A stretch of 64,000 nucleotides of DNA from Isoptericola sp042668085 (GTDB taxonomy: Bacteria; Actinomycetota; Actinomycetes; Actinomycetales; Cellulomonadaceae), in contig NZ_JBHVBO010000001.1 of assembly GCF_042668085.1 (NCBI RefSeq), forward strand, positions 16,387 through 80,386. Direction: 5' to 3'. Of this stretch, positions 41,438-51,000 are shown piece after piece (the first letter of the stretch is position 1; every line of letters starts with the position of its first letter). A model generated the notes under the pieces. The model was not told the DNA's origin and did not search any database. It saw only the letters and a program-made list of their open reading frames with translations. Made by a program: the position numbers and the translations under genes.

Positions 41438-42277
41438 TCAGGCCGCGGAGGGCTCCGGCCTGGCGGCGTGCTCGAGGGCCCAGCCGAGGGCGCGGTCGGC
41501 GACGTCCTCCCAGCCCGGGGCGGCGCAGGTCCAGTGGTCCCGGCCTTCGAGCTCGACGTACTCCGTGACGGCCGGGGACTTCTCCCAGTGCTTGGCGTTC
41601 GACCGGTTCACCGACGGGGGCATGATGTGGTCGAGCTCGCCGGCGATGAAGAGCAGGGGCGCGCGGTCGGTGCTGAAGTCCACCCAGGTCTCCTGGTGGC
41701 CGGGCTTGACGTTGGCGATCAGGCCGTAGTCCCAGATCCAGCGGCCGGGGGCCGGGATCGCGTAGCGCTCCCAGACCGCACGCGACTCCTCCTCCGAGAG
41801 CGTGTTGGTGAACGCGTAGTGGAATTCCTCGGGGGTGAACGCGACGGCGCGGTGCCGGTTCGCGGGGTTCTTCAGCGCGGGGAAGAGCGACCTCGCCTGC
41901 GAGGGCGGGTTGACGCGGACCCCCTCGGGAGGGGCCGAGTCGACGACCACCCCGGCGGCCCCCAGACCGCGCGCGAGGAGGATCTGGGGGAGGGTGCCCC
42001 CGAAGGAGTGACCCATGATGATCGGCGGCCGGTCCAGGCCCTCGATGACGCCGGCGAGGTGCTCGACGGTCTCCGGGACCGTCAGGTCGGCGATGACCTC
42101 CGGGTTCTCGCGGAGGGCCTCGACCTCGATCTCGAAGCCGGGGTAGGCGGGCGTGATGACGGTGAGGCCCTGGCGCTGGTAGTGCTGGACCCAGCCCTCC
42201 CAGCTGCGGGGCGTCATCCACAGTCCGTGGACGAGGACGATGGTGTCGGGCGCGGTCGTTCCGGTCGTGTCGCTCAT
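41438..42277 (-). CDS. Alpha/beta hydrolase
   Basis: A serine hydrolase of about 279 residues. The nucleophile elbow is GHSFGG, the oxyanion strand VLVHGLWM, the acid lies in LFIAGELDHIM and the catalytic His in GRDHWTC. The IMPPS and KHWEKS segments resemble the group annotated as putative haloperoxidase-like esterases. The substrate is unknown. ATG 42277 has GAGAGG upstream; the longer frame from 42397 adds Arg-rich sequence with no homology pattern. Confidence 0.87.
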   Translation of the reverse strand: MSDTTGTTAPDTIVLVHGLWMTPRSWEGWVQHYQRQGLTVITPAYPGFEIEVEALRENPEVIADLTVPETVEHLAGVIEGLDRPPIIMGHSFGGTLPQILLARGLGAAGVVVDSAPPEGVRVNPPSQARSLFPALKNPANRHRAVAFTPEEFHYAFTNTLSEEESRAVWERYAIPAPGRWIWDYGLIANVKPGHQETWVDFSTDRAPLLFIAGELDHIMPPSVNRSNAKHWEKSPAVTEYVELEGRDHWTCAAPGWEDVADRALGWALEHAARPEPSAA

Positions 42278-42442
42278 GGCATGGCCTCTCGGGGTGGACG
42301 CCAAGGATCCGCGCGCAGCCGGTCGCGGTCGGTGTCGGGCGGGCGTGTCCGCTGCCCGGATCGTCAGGAGGCGTGCGTCGGTGCCGGCACGGATCAACCG
42401 TTAGGGAAGCGCTCCCACCATGGCTCGGCGGGACGCGAAAGT

Positions 42443-43174
42443 TCACCCGCGCGCAGGCCTGCGCCGATCGCCGCTCGTGGCGGTCGGCAGAAGGGCGCGC
42501 AGGTATCGCCGGCGGTAGAGCCGCTGGGCCACGAGGATCGCGGGGAATAACGCCCGCCACAGGCCTCGGCCGGGCCGGGTGAGGGCACGCAGCGTAAGGC
42601 GAACGGTCCCGTCGTCGTCGCGGTGGACGATGAAGGCCTCCTCTCCGGAGACGGGGTGGCCGTCGCCCACGGCGTCGTAGCCGAGCTCCCGGAGCCCCAG
42701 GTGGTGGCTCGCGAGCGTGACCACGTCGTCGCGCCCGCCCCCGGCTCGCTCCACGGCGGTGCGCACCGCCGCCACCTCGGACGGGGTGAGCCGGAACGCC
42801 GCGCTCGTCCCGGTGTCGTTGGCGTCCCAGACGAGCGCGCCGGTGTCGTCGGTCGCCGAACCGCCGATGCTGTGCGGCGCGAGCACCGTCGCGAGGCCGA
42901 GGTCCTCGTCGGACCGAGGGTCGAGGGTGAGCGACGTGCTGCGCTGTCGGCCCGCGGCGAGGCGTGCCTCCGCGACGCGGACGGCGGCGCACGCTTCGTC
43001 GGGCCACTCCTCGTCCGAGAGCACGTCGATCTCCACCCGCTCTAGACGGTCTCGCTGAGCGCTCAGCGCCGCCCGGATCGCGGCCACCCGCGCTGCTCTC
43101 GAGGCGTCGTCCCGCACGGTGAACCAGGTGCCGTCGTCCCGAGGTGTCGCACGCACCCCGTCATGGTGCCGCAC
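42443..43174 (-). CDS. DUF1990-like domain protein
   Basis: The C-terminal third (GYDAVGDGHPVSGEEAFIV, then VRLTLRALTRPGRGLWRAL and a basic RRRYLRALL end) matches the DUF1990/UPF0548 layout. The first 140 residues are Asp/Arg-rich and unrecognised, so it may be a fusion. It is probably soluble or peripheral. The start is GTG 43174; an ATG in another frame nearby is ignored. Confidence 0.7.
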   Translation of the reverse strand: MRHHDGVRATPRDDGTWFTVRDDASRAARVAAIRAALSAQRDRLERVEIDVLSDEEWPDEACAAVRVAEARLAAGRQRSTSLTLDPRSDEDLGLATVLAPHSIGGSATDDTGALVWDANDTGTSAAFRLTPSEVAAVRTAVERAGGGRDDVVTLASHHLGLRELGYDAVGDGHPVSGEEAFIVHRDDDGTVRLTLRALTRPGRGLWRALFPAILVAQRLYRRRYLRALLPTATSGDRRRPARG

Positions 43175-43419
43175 GGGTGTGCCGAGCGTGCAGGCGGGCG
43201 TCGTGACAGGCTCGGGTCCGCCTCCCGGGCAGTGGTGCGGGGTCGAGCCGAGGGTTCCGCAGGTGTGAACGCTGCGTAAAGAGTTCCTATGCCGAGGTTC
43301 CGTTTCTGGTCGGCCCGGGTGTAACGTTGCCGCGTCGTGACAACGAGGTCGCGAGTCCGGATCGCAGCGCTCGAGACCGAGGCGCGCAGGGACGCAGGAC
43401 GTGGGACGAAGGTGTGGCA

Positions 43420-43803
43420 GTGACTTTCACCGACGAGGCGCAGGCCGGGGGTATCGCCCTGGTGGAGCGGACCGACGTGAGCGTGGTGGACATGTGGGGC
43501 GAGATCGACATCGCCCTGCGCAACGAGGCGAGCGCAGCGCTCGCGAGGGCGTTCGAGCGCGACCTTCCCGTCGTCGTCGACACGTCGCGGGTGACGTTCA
43601 TCGACTCCGCCGGGGTCGCCTTCCTCGTCCAGCTCTGCCGGATCGGGCGCGACGAGGGTCTGCGGGTGTCGCTGCACCGGCCGCCGGCCGCGGTGCTCGA
43701 CGTGCTGCGCATGCTCGACCTCGACGTGGGCGAGGACGCGAACCTCCTCGACCGACCTGCGACCCCGACGGCGCCCGCCGCCCCGCACAGCCTCGCCGGC
43801 TGA
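43420..43803 (+). CDS. STAS-domain anti-sigma factor antagonist
   Basis: A SpoIIAA-like switch protein. The conserved phosphorylation loop VTFIDSAGVAFLVQL carries the Ser that a partner kinase would modify. VDMWGEIDIALRNEASAAL forms the first strand and helix. At 127 residues it is one STAS domain with a short Pro/Thr tail. GTG 43420 has GAAGG upstream. No sigma or kinase gene lies beside it. Confidence 0.85.
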   Translation: MTFTDEAQAGGIALVERTDVSVVDMWGEIDIALRNEASAALARAFERDLPVVVDTSRVTFIDSAGVAFLVQLCRIGRDEGLRVSLHRPPAAVLDVLRMLDLDVGEDANLLDRPATPTAPAAPHSLAG

Positions 43804-43831
43804 GGGCGGACGACGGAGCGAAAGCTGTGCG

Positions 43832-44608
43832 TCAGTGGTCGCGACCGCTGGCGGCGAGCGCGGCGGCACCGACGATCCCCGCCCGGTTGCGCAGGGTGGC
43901 GGGGATGATCGGCGCGCGCAGGTTCAGCAGGGGCAGGAACTTCTCGTGGTGCTTGCTCACGCCGCCGCCGACGACGATGAGCTCGGGGGCGAGGAGCATC
44001 TCGACCGTCTCGAAGTAGCGCTGCAGCCGCGCGGCCCACTGGTGCCACGACAGGTCGTGGCGCTCGCGGGCGGACTCGGCGGCCCGTGACTCGGCGTCGT
44101 GCCCGTCGATCTCGAGGTGGCCGAGCTCCGTGTTCGGCACGAGCACGCCGTCCACGAGCAGGGCGGACCCGATCCCGGTGCCGAGCGTGACCATGAGGAC
44201 GACCCCGTCGCGCCCCTGCGCGGCGCCGTACCGCTGCTCGCCGACGCCGGCCGCGTCGGCGTCGTTGACGGCGGTCACCTGCCGTCCCGTGGCCTCGCGG
44301 GCGAGGGCGGGCAGGTCGACGCCCTTCCACGACTTGTGCAGGTTGGCGATGAACCGGACGACGCCGTGGTCCATCGGGGCGGGGAAGGCGACGCCGACCG
44401 GCACGTGGGCCGGCAGCTCGAACGAGTCGACGAGCTCGGCGAGCACCTCCGCGACGGCCTCCGGGGTGGACCTCTCGGGGGTCGGGATGCGGCGCCGCTC
44501 GTCCGCGAACTCGCCTGTCGCCAGGTCGACCGGCGCCCCCTTGATGCCTGAACCGCCGATGTCGATGCCGAACGCGACCGGCTGCGCTGCCTCCACCATG
44601 GGCCCCAT
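43832..44608 (-). CDS. ppgK: Polyphosphate glucokinase
   Basis: Phosphorylates glucose with polyphosphate (or ATP). A ROK-type sugar kinase with FGIDIGGSGIKGAPVDL for phosphate binding, VAFPAPMDHG, and the catalytic Asp in VNDADAAGVGE, then LGTGIGSALLVDG and ELGHLEIDG. The SWKGVDLP and SWHQWAARLQRY segments are typical of actinobacterial PpgK. At 258 residues it is of the usual length. ATG 44608 or 44599 may be used. It feeds glucose into glycolysis, complementing the glucose-releasing GH15 enzyme encoded earlier. Confidence 0.93.
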   Translation of the reverse strand: MGPMVEAAQPVAFGIDIGGSGIKGAPVDLATGEFADERRRIPTPERSTPEAVAEVLAELVDSFELPAHVPVGVAFPAPMDHGVVRFIANLHKSWKGVDLPALAREATGRQVTAVNDADAAGVGEQRYGAAQGRDGVVLMVTLGTGIGSALLVDGVLVPNTELGHLEIDGHDAESRAAESARERHDLSWHQWAARLQRYFETVEMLLAPELIVVGGGVSKHHEKFLPLLNLRAPIIPATLRNRAGIVGAAALAASGRDH

Positions 44609-44627
44609 CTTGATGCAGGATCGTCCT

Positions 44628-44825
44628 ATGAGCGACACAAGCCCGGTGCAGTACTGGTACAACACCAAGACCGGTGAGGTCGAGGAGAGCCGCGACCGCT
44701 CCAGCTGGAGCCACCGGATGGGCCCTTACCCCACCCGCGAGGCGGCCCGTAACGCCCTGGACTCGGCGCAGCGCCGCAACGAGGAGTGGGAGGGCGACGA
44801 CGCCGACTGGCGCGGCAAGGACTGA
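44628..44825 (+). CDS. Small SPOR-like protein
   Basis: A 65-residue protein with QYWYNTKTGEVEESRDRSSW and HRMGPYPTREAARNALDSA, a pattern common in small actinobacterial proteins annotated as SPOR-domain. It lies divergent to ppgK with 19 bases between start codons, and this pairing is common in relatives. Its role is unknown. Confidence 0.8.
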   Translation: MSDTSPVQYWYNTKTGEVEESRDRSSWSHRMGPYPTREAARNALDSAQRRNEEWEGDDADWRGKD

Positions 44826-44879
44826 CGGCGGCGCCTCGCAGAGCGATGACTCCGGGCCTCGCCCGAGGTCGACCCGTGC

Positions 44880-45731
44880 ATGACGACGACGATCGAGGCG
44901 AACGACGTCACGCTCGGCGTGGAGCACTTCGGGGACGAGTCGGACCCGCTGGTGCTCTGCGCGGGCGGCACGACGATGCTCTCCTGGCCGGACGCGCTCT
45001 GCGACGCCGTGGCGCGCGGCGGGCGCCACGTGGTGCGGTACGACCTGCGCGACGCGGGCGCGTCCACGACCGTGGACCCGGCGGCGCCGGCCTACACGCT
45101 GCGCGACCTCGCGGCCGACGCCGCGGCGCTCGCCCGGGAGCTCGACGACCGGCCGGCGCACCTGGCGGGCGTGGGTGTGGGCGGGTTCGTCGCGCAGGTC
45201 GCCGCGCTCGACCACCCGGAGGCGTTCGCGGCGCTGACCCTCGTCGGAACGCGGCCCGTCGCGCCGGGCCCGGTCGACGACGACCTGCCCGACCACGACG
45301 CCGCGGCGATGGGCCGGCTGTTCTCACTGCCGGAGCCGGACTGGTCCGACCGCGACGCCGTGGCCGACCACGCCGCGCGCAGCGCCGAGATCCTCGGTGA
45401 CGATCCTGTCGCGGCGCGCGCCGTCGCCGGTCGGGTCTGGGACCGGACGCCGGGAACGACTCCCGCGGTGCACGCGGCCAACCAGCAGGGCACGGTCTTC
45501 GCCGCCCTCGACTGCGCTCCCCGCTGGCGCGAACGCCTCGGCGAGCTCGCCGTCCCGCCGCTCGTGGTGCACGGCCGGCGCGACCCGTTCTTCCCGGTCG
45601 GCAACGGGGAGGCGCTGGCAACCGAGATCCCGGGGGCGAGGCTGCTGGTCCTCGAGGACGCGTCGACGGCGGTCCCCGACTCCGCCGCCGGCCGGGTCGC
45701 GGCGGCGATGCTCGCCGCCGGCGACGTCTAG
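44880..45731 (+). CDS. Alpha/beta hydrolase-fold protein without catalytic Ser
   Basis: The fold is clear: YDLRDAGASTTVDP after strand 4 resembles RdmC-type methylesterases, and VVHGRRDPFFPVGNGEAL carries the acid. The nucleophile elbow reads LAGVGVGGFVAQ, with Gly99 where Ser should be, and the expected C-terminal His (normally GHxxP) reads DASTAVP. It is therefore probably not a hydrolase. It is convergent with panB; the 3' ends overlap by 4 bases. Confidence 0.8.
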   Translation: MTTTIEANDVTLGVEHFGDESDPLVLCAGGTTMLSWPDALCDAVARGGRHVVRYDLRDAGASTTVDPAAPAYTLRDLAADAAALARELDDRPAHLAGVGVGGFVAQVAALDHPEAFAALTLVGTRPVAPGPVDDDLPDHDAAAMGRLFSLPEPDWSDRDAVADHAARSAEILGDDPVAARAVAGRVWDRTPGTTPAVHAANQQGTVFAALDCAPRWRERLGELAVPPLVVHGRRDPFFPVGNGEALATEIPGARLLVLEDASTAVPDSAAGRVAAAMLAAGDV

Positions 45732-46600
45732 CGTTCGAAGGAGTGCGCGGCGTCGGGGAAGGTGCCTCCCCGGACCTCGGTGGCGTAGTCCTGCGCCGCC
45801 TGCCGCAGCAGGTTGCCGACCTCCGCGAACCGGCGCGCGAACCGCGGCGACCAGTCGGTCATCCCGGCCATGTCCGTCCAGACGAGCACCTGCCCGTCGA
45901 CGCGCGGGCCCGCTCCGATGCCGATGGTCGGGATGCGCAGGATCTCGGTGGCGCGCGCCGCGACCTCCACCGGCACCATCTCCAGCACGACGGCCACCGC
46001 CCCGGCCTCCTGGACGGCGAGCGCGTCCTCGCACAGTGCCTCCGCGGCGTCGTCGCCCCGGCCCTGCACGCGCGGGCCGCCGAGGATGTTCTCCGACTGC
46101 GGCGTGAAGCCGAGGTGCCCGACGACGGGGATGCCGGCGTCGGTGAGCGCCCGGATCTGGGCCGCGGACCGGCGGCCGCCCTCGAGCTTGATCGCAGCGG
46201 CGCCGGTCTCCTTCATGACGCGGACGGCGGAGGCGAGGGCCTGCTCCGGCCCGGCCTCGTAGGTGCCGAACGGCAGGTCGACGACGACGAGCGCGTGCTC
46301 GGCCGCGCGCGCGACGGCGCGGGCCGGCGGGATCATGTCGTCGAGGGTGACCGGGAGCGTCGTCGCGTGCCCGTGCATGGTGTTGCCGATCGAGTCGCCC
46401 ACGAGCAGCAGGTCGAGGCCCGCCGCGTCGAAGATCCGGGCCGTCACGGCGTCGTACGCCGTGAGCATCGTGAGCTTCTCGCCGCGCTCCTTGGCCTCGG
46501 CCAGGTGGTGGACCCGGACGCGCCGCCGGCGCGTGAGGTCGGCGGCGGGCGAGGGGGCTGCGGCGACGTCGGCGGCGGCGTCGGGACCGGGGTTCGACAT
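45728..46600 (-). CDS. panB: 3-Methyl-2-oxobutanoate hydroxymethyltransferase
   Basis: First step of pantothenate synthesis: adds a hydroxymethyl group from methylene-THF to ketoisovalerate. Metal-binding LVGDSIGNTMHGH and VVDLPFGTYE, the substrate segment AIKLEGG, and GHLGFTPQS are all present, as is the catalytic Glu in VLEMVP. The first 25 residues are a variable Ala/Pro extension common in actinobacteria. At 290 residues it is complete. No panC or panD is adjacent. Confidence 0.95.
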   Translation of the reverse strand: MSNPGPDAAADVAAAPSPAADLTRRRRVRVHHLAEAKERGEKLTMLTAYDAVTARIFDAAGLDLLLVGDSIGNTMHGHATTLPVTLDDMIPPARAVARAAEHALVVVDLPFGTYEAGPEQALASAVRVMKETGAAAIKLEGGRRSAAQIRALTDAGIPVVGHLGFTPQSENILGGPRVQGRGDDAAEALCEDALAVQEAGAVAVVLEMVPVEVAARATEILRIPTIGIGAGPRVDGQVLVWTDMAGMTDWSPRFARRFAEVGNLLRQAAQDYATEVRGGTFPDAAHSFER

Positions 46601-46718
46601 GGCGGCCAGCCTATGCCTCCGACGCGCGGTACCGGGTATCCGTCCAGGTCGGAGCCGGGCGGGCGCGGGGGAGGCGCCAGGACATACCCCGTTAACACTT
46701 CTCGGGCAGGATGGGTTC

Positions 46719-48056
46719 ATGGACAGGCAGCAGGAGTTCGTGCTCCGCACGGTCGAGGAGCGCGACATCCGCTTCATCCGGCTCTGGTTCACCGACGTGC
46801 TCGGGGTGCTGAAGTCGGTGGCGGTCGCCCCGGCCGAGCTCGAGCAGGCGTTCACGGAGGGCATCGGCTTCGACGGCAGCTCGATCGAGGGGCTGACGCG
46901 GGTCTACGAGGCGGACATGATCGCCAAGCCCGACCCCACCACGTTCCAGGTGCTGCCCTGGCGCGGCGAGCGGCACGGCACGGGCCGCATGTTCTGCGAC
47001 ATCCTCACGCCCGACGGCGAGCCCTCGCTCGCGGACTCGCGCAACGTGCTCAAGCGGACGCTCGCCAAGGCCAGCGACCGGGGCTTCACCTTCTACACGC
47101 ACCCCGAGGTCGAGTTCTACCTGTTCAACCAGCTCGCGTCGCCGGAGGACCCGCTGGTCCCGGTCGACAACGGGGGCTACTTCGACCACCTGGCCCGGGG
47201 CAGCACGCACGACTTCCGCCGGGCCGCGATCACGATGCTCGAGTCGATGGGCATCTCGGTCGAGTTCTCCCACCACGAGGCCGGGCCGGGCCAGAACGAG
47301 ATCGACCTGCGGTACGCCGACGCGCTGACCACGGCCGACAACCTCATGACCTTCCGCACCGTGGTCAAGGAGGTGGCGCTCGAGCAGGGCGTGTTCGCGT
47401 CGTTCATGCCCAAGCCGATCGCCGACCAGCCGGGCTCCGGGATGCACACGCACCTGTCGCTGTTCGAGGACGACCAGAACGCCTTCCACGAGCCCGGCGC
47501 GCAGTTCGAGCTCTCGAAGACGGCCCGCCAGTTCATCGCGGGCCTGCTGGTGCACGCGGCCGAGATCACGGCCGTGACCAACCAGTACGTCAACTCGTAC
47601 AAGCGGCTCTGGGGCGGCGCCGAGGCGCCCAGCTACATCTGCTGGGGGCACAACAACCGCTCCGCCCTCGTGCGCGTGCCCATGTACAAGCCGGGCAAGG
47701 GCAACTCCGCCCGCGTGGAGTACCGGGCGCTCGACTCGGCGGCCAACCCCTACCTCGCGTTTGCGGTGCTGCTCGCCGCCGGGCTCAAGGGCATCGAGCA
47801 CGGCTACGAGCTGCCGGAGGCCACGGGCGACGACGTCTGGGAGCTCACGGACCGCGAGCGCCGCGCGCTCGGCATCGCCCCGCTGCCGCAGTCGCTCGAC
47901 GAGGCGATCGAGCTCATGGAGCGCTCCGAGCTGGTGGCCGAGACGCTCGGCGAGCACGTCTACGACTACGTCCTGCGCAACAAGCGGCAGGAGTGGGACG
48001 CGTACCGCGCGCAGGTCACGCCCTACGAGCTGCGCCGGTTCCTGCAGAACCTGTGA
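46719..48056 (+). CDS. glnA2: Glutamine synthetase, GlnA2-type
   Basis: Makes glutamine from glutamate, ammonia and ATP. The start RTVEERDIRFIRLWFTDVLG and GFDGSSIEG, the metal and ammonium residues in HPEVEFYLF and GPGQNEIDLRY, and the nucleotide segment SFMPKPIADQPGSGMHTH are typical of class I enzymes. The shorter length (445) and adjacency to glnE mark it as GlnA2 rather than the main GlnA1. It overlaps glnE by four bases (GTGA), so the two are translated together. Confidence 0.94.
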   Translation: MDRQQEFVLRTVEERDIRFIRLWFTDVLGVLKSVAVAPAELEQAFTEGIGFDGSSIEGLTRVYEADMIAKPDPTTFQVLPWRGERHGTGRMFCDILTPDGEPSLADSRNVLKRTLAKASDRGFTFYTHPEVEFYLFNQLASPEDPLVPVDNGGYFDHLARGSTHDFRRAAITMLESMGISVEFSHHEAGPGQNEIDLRYADALTTADNLMTFRTVVKEVALEQGVFASFMPKPIADQPGSGMHTHLSLFEDDQNAFHEPGAQFELSKTARQFIAGLLVHAAEITAVTNQYVNSYKRLWGGAEAPSYICWGHNNRSALVRVPMYKPGKGNSARVEYRALDSAANPYLAFAVLLAAGLKGIEHGYELPEATGDDVWELTDRERRALGIAPLPQSLDEAIELMERSELVAETLGEHVYDYVLRNKRQEWDAYRAQVTPYELRRFLQNL

Positions 48057-51000
48057 CCGCCCGCCCGCCGACCCTCACGAGCCGGTTGTTGCACGCCGGC
48101 TTCGCGGACCTCACCCGGTCGGCGTCGCTCTGGTCCGACCCGGCGTTGCAGGAGGCCCTCGCGGCGCCCGGACGTGCGGACGCGCTCCTGGGCGCGGTCG
48201 GGACGTGCGCCGACCCGGACCTCGCGCTCCTGCAGCTGGTGCGTCTCGCTGAGCATCCCGACGCCCGTGAGCGGCTCGGGGCACTGCTCGACGAGGGCGC
48301 CCCGCCGCGGGCGCGCACCCGGCTGCTGGCCGTGCTCGGGGCCTCGTCGGCCCTGGGCGACGAGGTCGTGCGCCGTCCCGAGCTGCTCGACGTCCTCGCG
48401 GTGCCCGACGGCGCGGCGCTCGACGACGTCGACGACGCCGCGGACACCGACGGCACGGATGACACGGACGGCGCCGACGAGGGGGCGGACGGCGCCGACC
48501 CCGGCCCGCGCACCGTGACGGGCCCGGCGCAGGTGCGCGCCGCGCTGCTGCGCGCCGTCGGCGCCGACCCGGACGCCGCGGTGCCGGTGGCCGCCGACCC
48601 GGGCTCCGGGCCGGGCGACGGCTGGCCCGACGCGGGCGCGGCGACCACGACGGACGCGCTGCGCCGGGCCTATCGCGCGCGCCTGCTGGCGCTCGCCGCC
48701 GACGACCTCACCGCGAGCGAGCCGCTGACGCGCATGCCCGTCGTCGGGGCGGCGCTCGCCGACCTGGCGTCCGCGGCCCTGGAGGCCGCGCTCGCCGTCG
48801 CGCGGGCCGACCTGGACGATCACGGCGCGGGCGTGCGGCTCGCCGTCTTGGGCATGGGCAAGACCGGCGGGAGAGAGCTGAACTACGTCTCCGACGTCGA
48901 CGTCGTGTACGTGTGCGAGCCCGGCGTGCTGCCGGACGGGAGCGTGCTCGACGAGCCGACGGCGCTCGCCGTCGGCACGCGCCTCGCGACCGGGCTGCAG
49001 CGCGTGTGCTCGGCCGCGTCCGCGGAGCCTGCGCTGTGGCCGGTGGACGCCGCGCTACGGCCGGAGGGCGCGCAGGGGCCGTTGGTGCGCACGCTCGCGA
49101 GCCACGTCGCGTACTACGAGCGGTGGGCCGAGACCTGGGAGTTCCAGGCCCTGCTCAAGGCGCGCCCCGTGGCCGGCGACGCGGCGCTGGGGCGCGACTA
49201 CCGGGCCGCGGTCGACCCGTTCATCTGGTCGGCGGTGCACCGCGAGCACTTCGTCGAGGACGCCCGCGCGATGCGCCGCCGGGTCGAGCAGCACGTCCCC
49301 GCCGCGGAGGCGGACAGGCAGATCAAGCTGGGCAAGGGTGGCCTGCGCGACGTCGAGTTCACCGTGCAGCTGCTGCAGCTCGTGCACGGGCGGGCCGACC
49401 CGCAGATCCGCTCGCCGCACACGCTGTCCGCGCTCGCCGCGCTCGCGGCCGGCGGGTACGTCGGGCGCGAGCACGCCGCGCGGATGGCGGTCTGCTACCG
49501 GTTCCTGCGCGCGCTGGAGCACCGGGTGCAGCTGTACCGGTTGCGCCGCACCCACCTGCTGCCCACCGCGGAGGAGGACCTGCGGCGCCTGGCCCGGTCG
49601 CTCGGCATGCGCGCGGAGGGCGCCTCGGGGCTGCTCGAGCGCTGGCGAGCGACCCGACGCGAGGTGCGCGCCCTGCACGAGGAGGTCTTCTACCGGCCGC
49701 TGCTGCCTGCCTCGGCGCAGCTCTCCGACGCCGAGCTGTCGCTGTCCCCGGACGTCGCGCGCGAGCGGTTCGCCGCCGTCGGCTACCGCGACCCCGACGG
49801 CGCGATGCGGCACGTCGTGGCGCTGACGGCGGGCACGACGCGCCGGGCGGCGCTGCAGCGGCAGCTGCTGCCGGTGCTGCTCGGCTGGTTCGCGGAGGGA
49901 GCCGACCCGGACGCCGGGCTGCTGGCGTTCCGCAAGCTGTCCGACGAGCTGGGCGCCACGCCCTGGTACCTGCGCCTGCTGCGCGACTCCGAGAACGCGG
50001 CGTACCACCTGAGCCGGCTGCTGGCGTCGTCGACCTATCTCGCCGACGCCCTGGCGCGCTCGCCCGAGTCGGTGCGCTGGCTGGCGGACACGTCCGGGCT
50101 CGAGCCCCGGGGCCCGCAGCGGCTGGCGGCCGAGACCGACGCGCTCCTCACCCGCGCGGACGAGGCGAAGGCGGCCGCCCAGCGCCTGCGCGCGCTGCGC
50201 CGCCGCGAGCTGGCCCGGACGGGGGCGGCCGAGGTGCTCGGCCTGCTGCCGCCGGTGGACGCGGCGGCGGCGGTCTCGGACGCCGCGGACGTGGTGCTGG
50301 CGGGGGGACTGCGGGTCGCCGAGCACGTGGCGCGCACCGAGCTCGGCCTGGGGGAGTCGCCCACGGCGAACCCCACGCGGCTGCTGGTCGTCGCGATGGG
50401 TCGGCTCGGCGGGCGCGAGATGGGGTACGGCTCCGACGCGGACGTGATGTTCGTGCACGAGCCGGTGCCGGGCGCCGACCCGCAGCTCGCGCAGGACTTC
50501 GCCACGCGCACCGCGACGCGCCTGCGGGCCCTGCTGTCCGAGGTCGGCCCGGAGCCGGCCCTGCCGGTGGACGCGGACCTGCGCCCGGAGGGTCGTCAGG
50601 GACCCCTGGTGCGCACGCTCGACTCGTACGCCGAGTACTACGGGCGGTGGTCGAGCGTGTGGGAGGCCCAGGCGCTGCTGCGCGCCCGGCCGGTGGCGGG
50701 CGACGTCGGCGGCGACGCCTCGCTGGGCTCGCGGTTCGAGGCGCTCGTGGACCCGTTGCGCTACCCGGAGGGTGGGCTCGATGGTGCGCGCCTGCGCGAG
50801 GTGCGCCGGATCAAGGCCCGCGTCGAGGCGGAGCGCCTTCCCCGCGGCGCGGACCCGTCGCGTCACCTGAAGCTCGGCCGGGGCGGTGTCGCCGACGTCG
50901 AGTGGACGGCGCAGCTGCTCCAGCTGCAGCACGCGGCCCAGGTGCCCGCCCTGCGCACCACCGGCACGGTCGCGGCGCTCGACGCCGCGACGTCGGCGGG

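Noticed and set aside
45743..48052. Open frame that would extend GlnE by 770 residues
   Set aside because: It overlaps panB (antisense) and glnA2 in other frames and has no family pattern; the GTG overlapping the glnA2 stop is the natural start.
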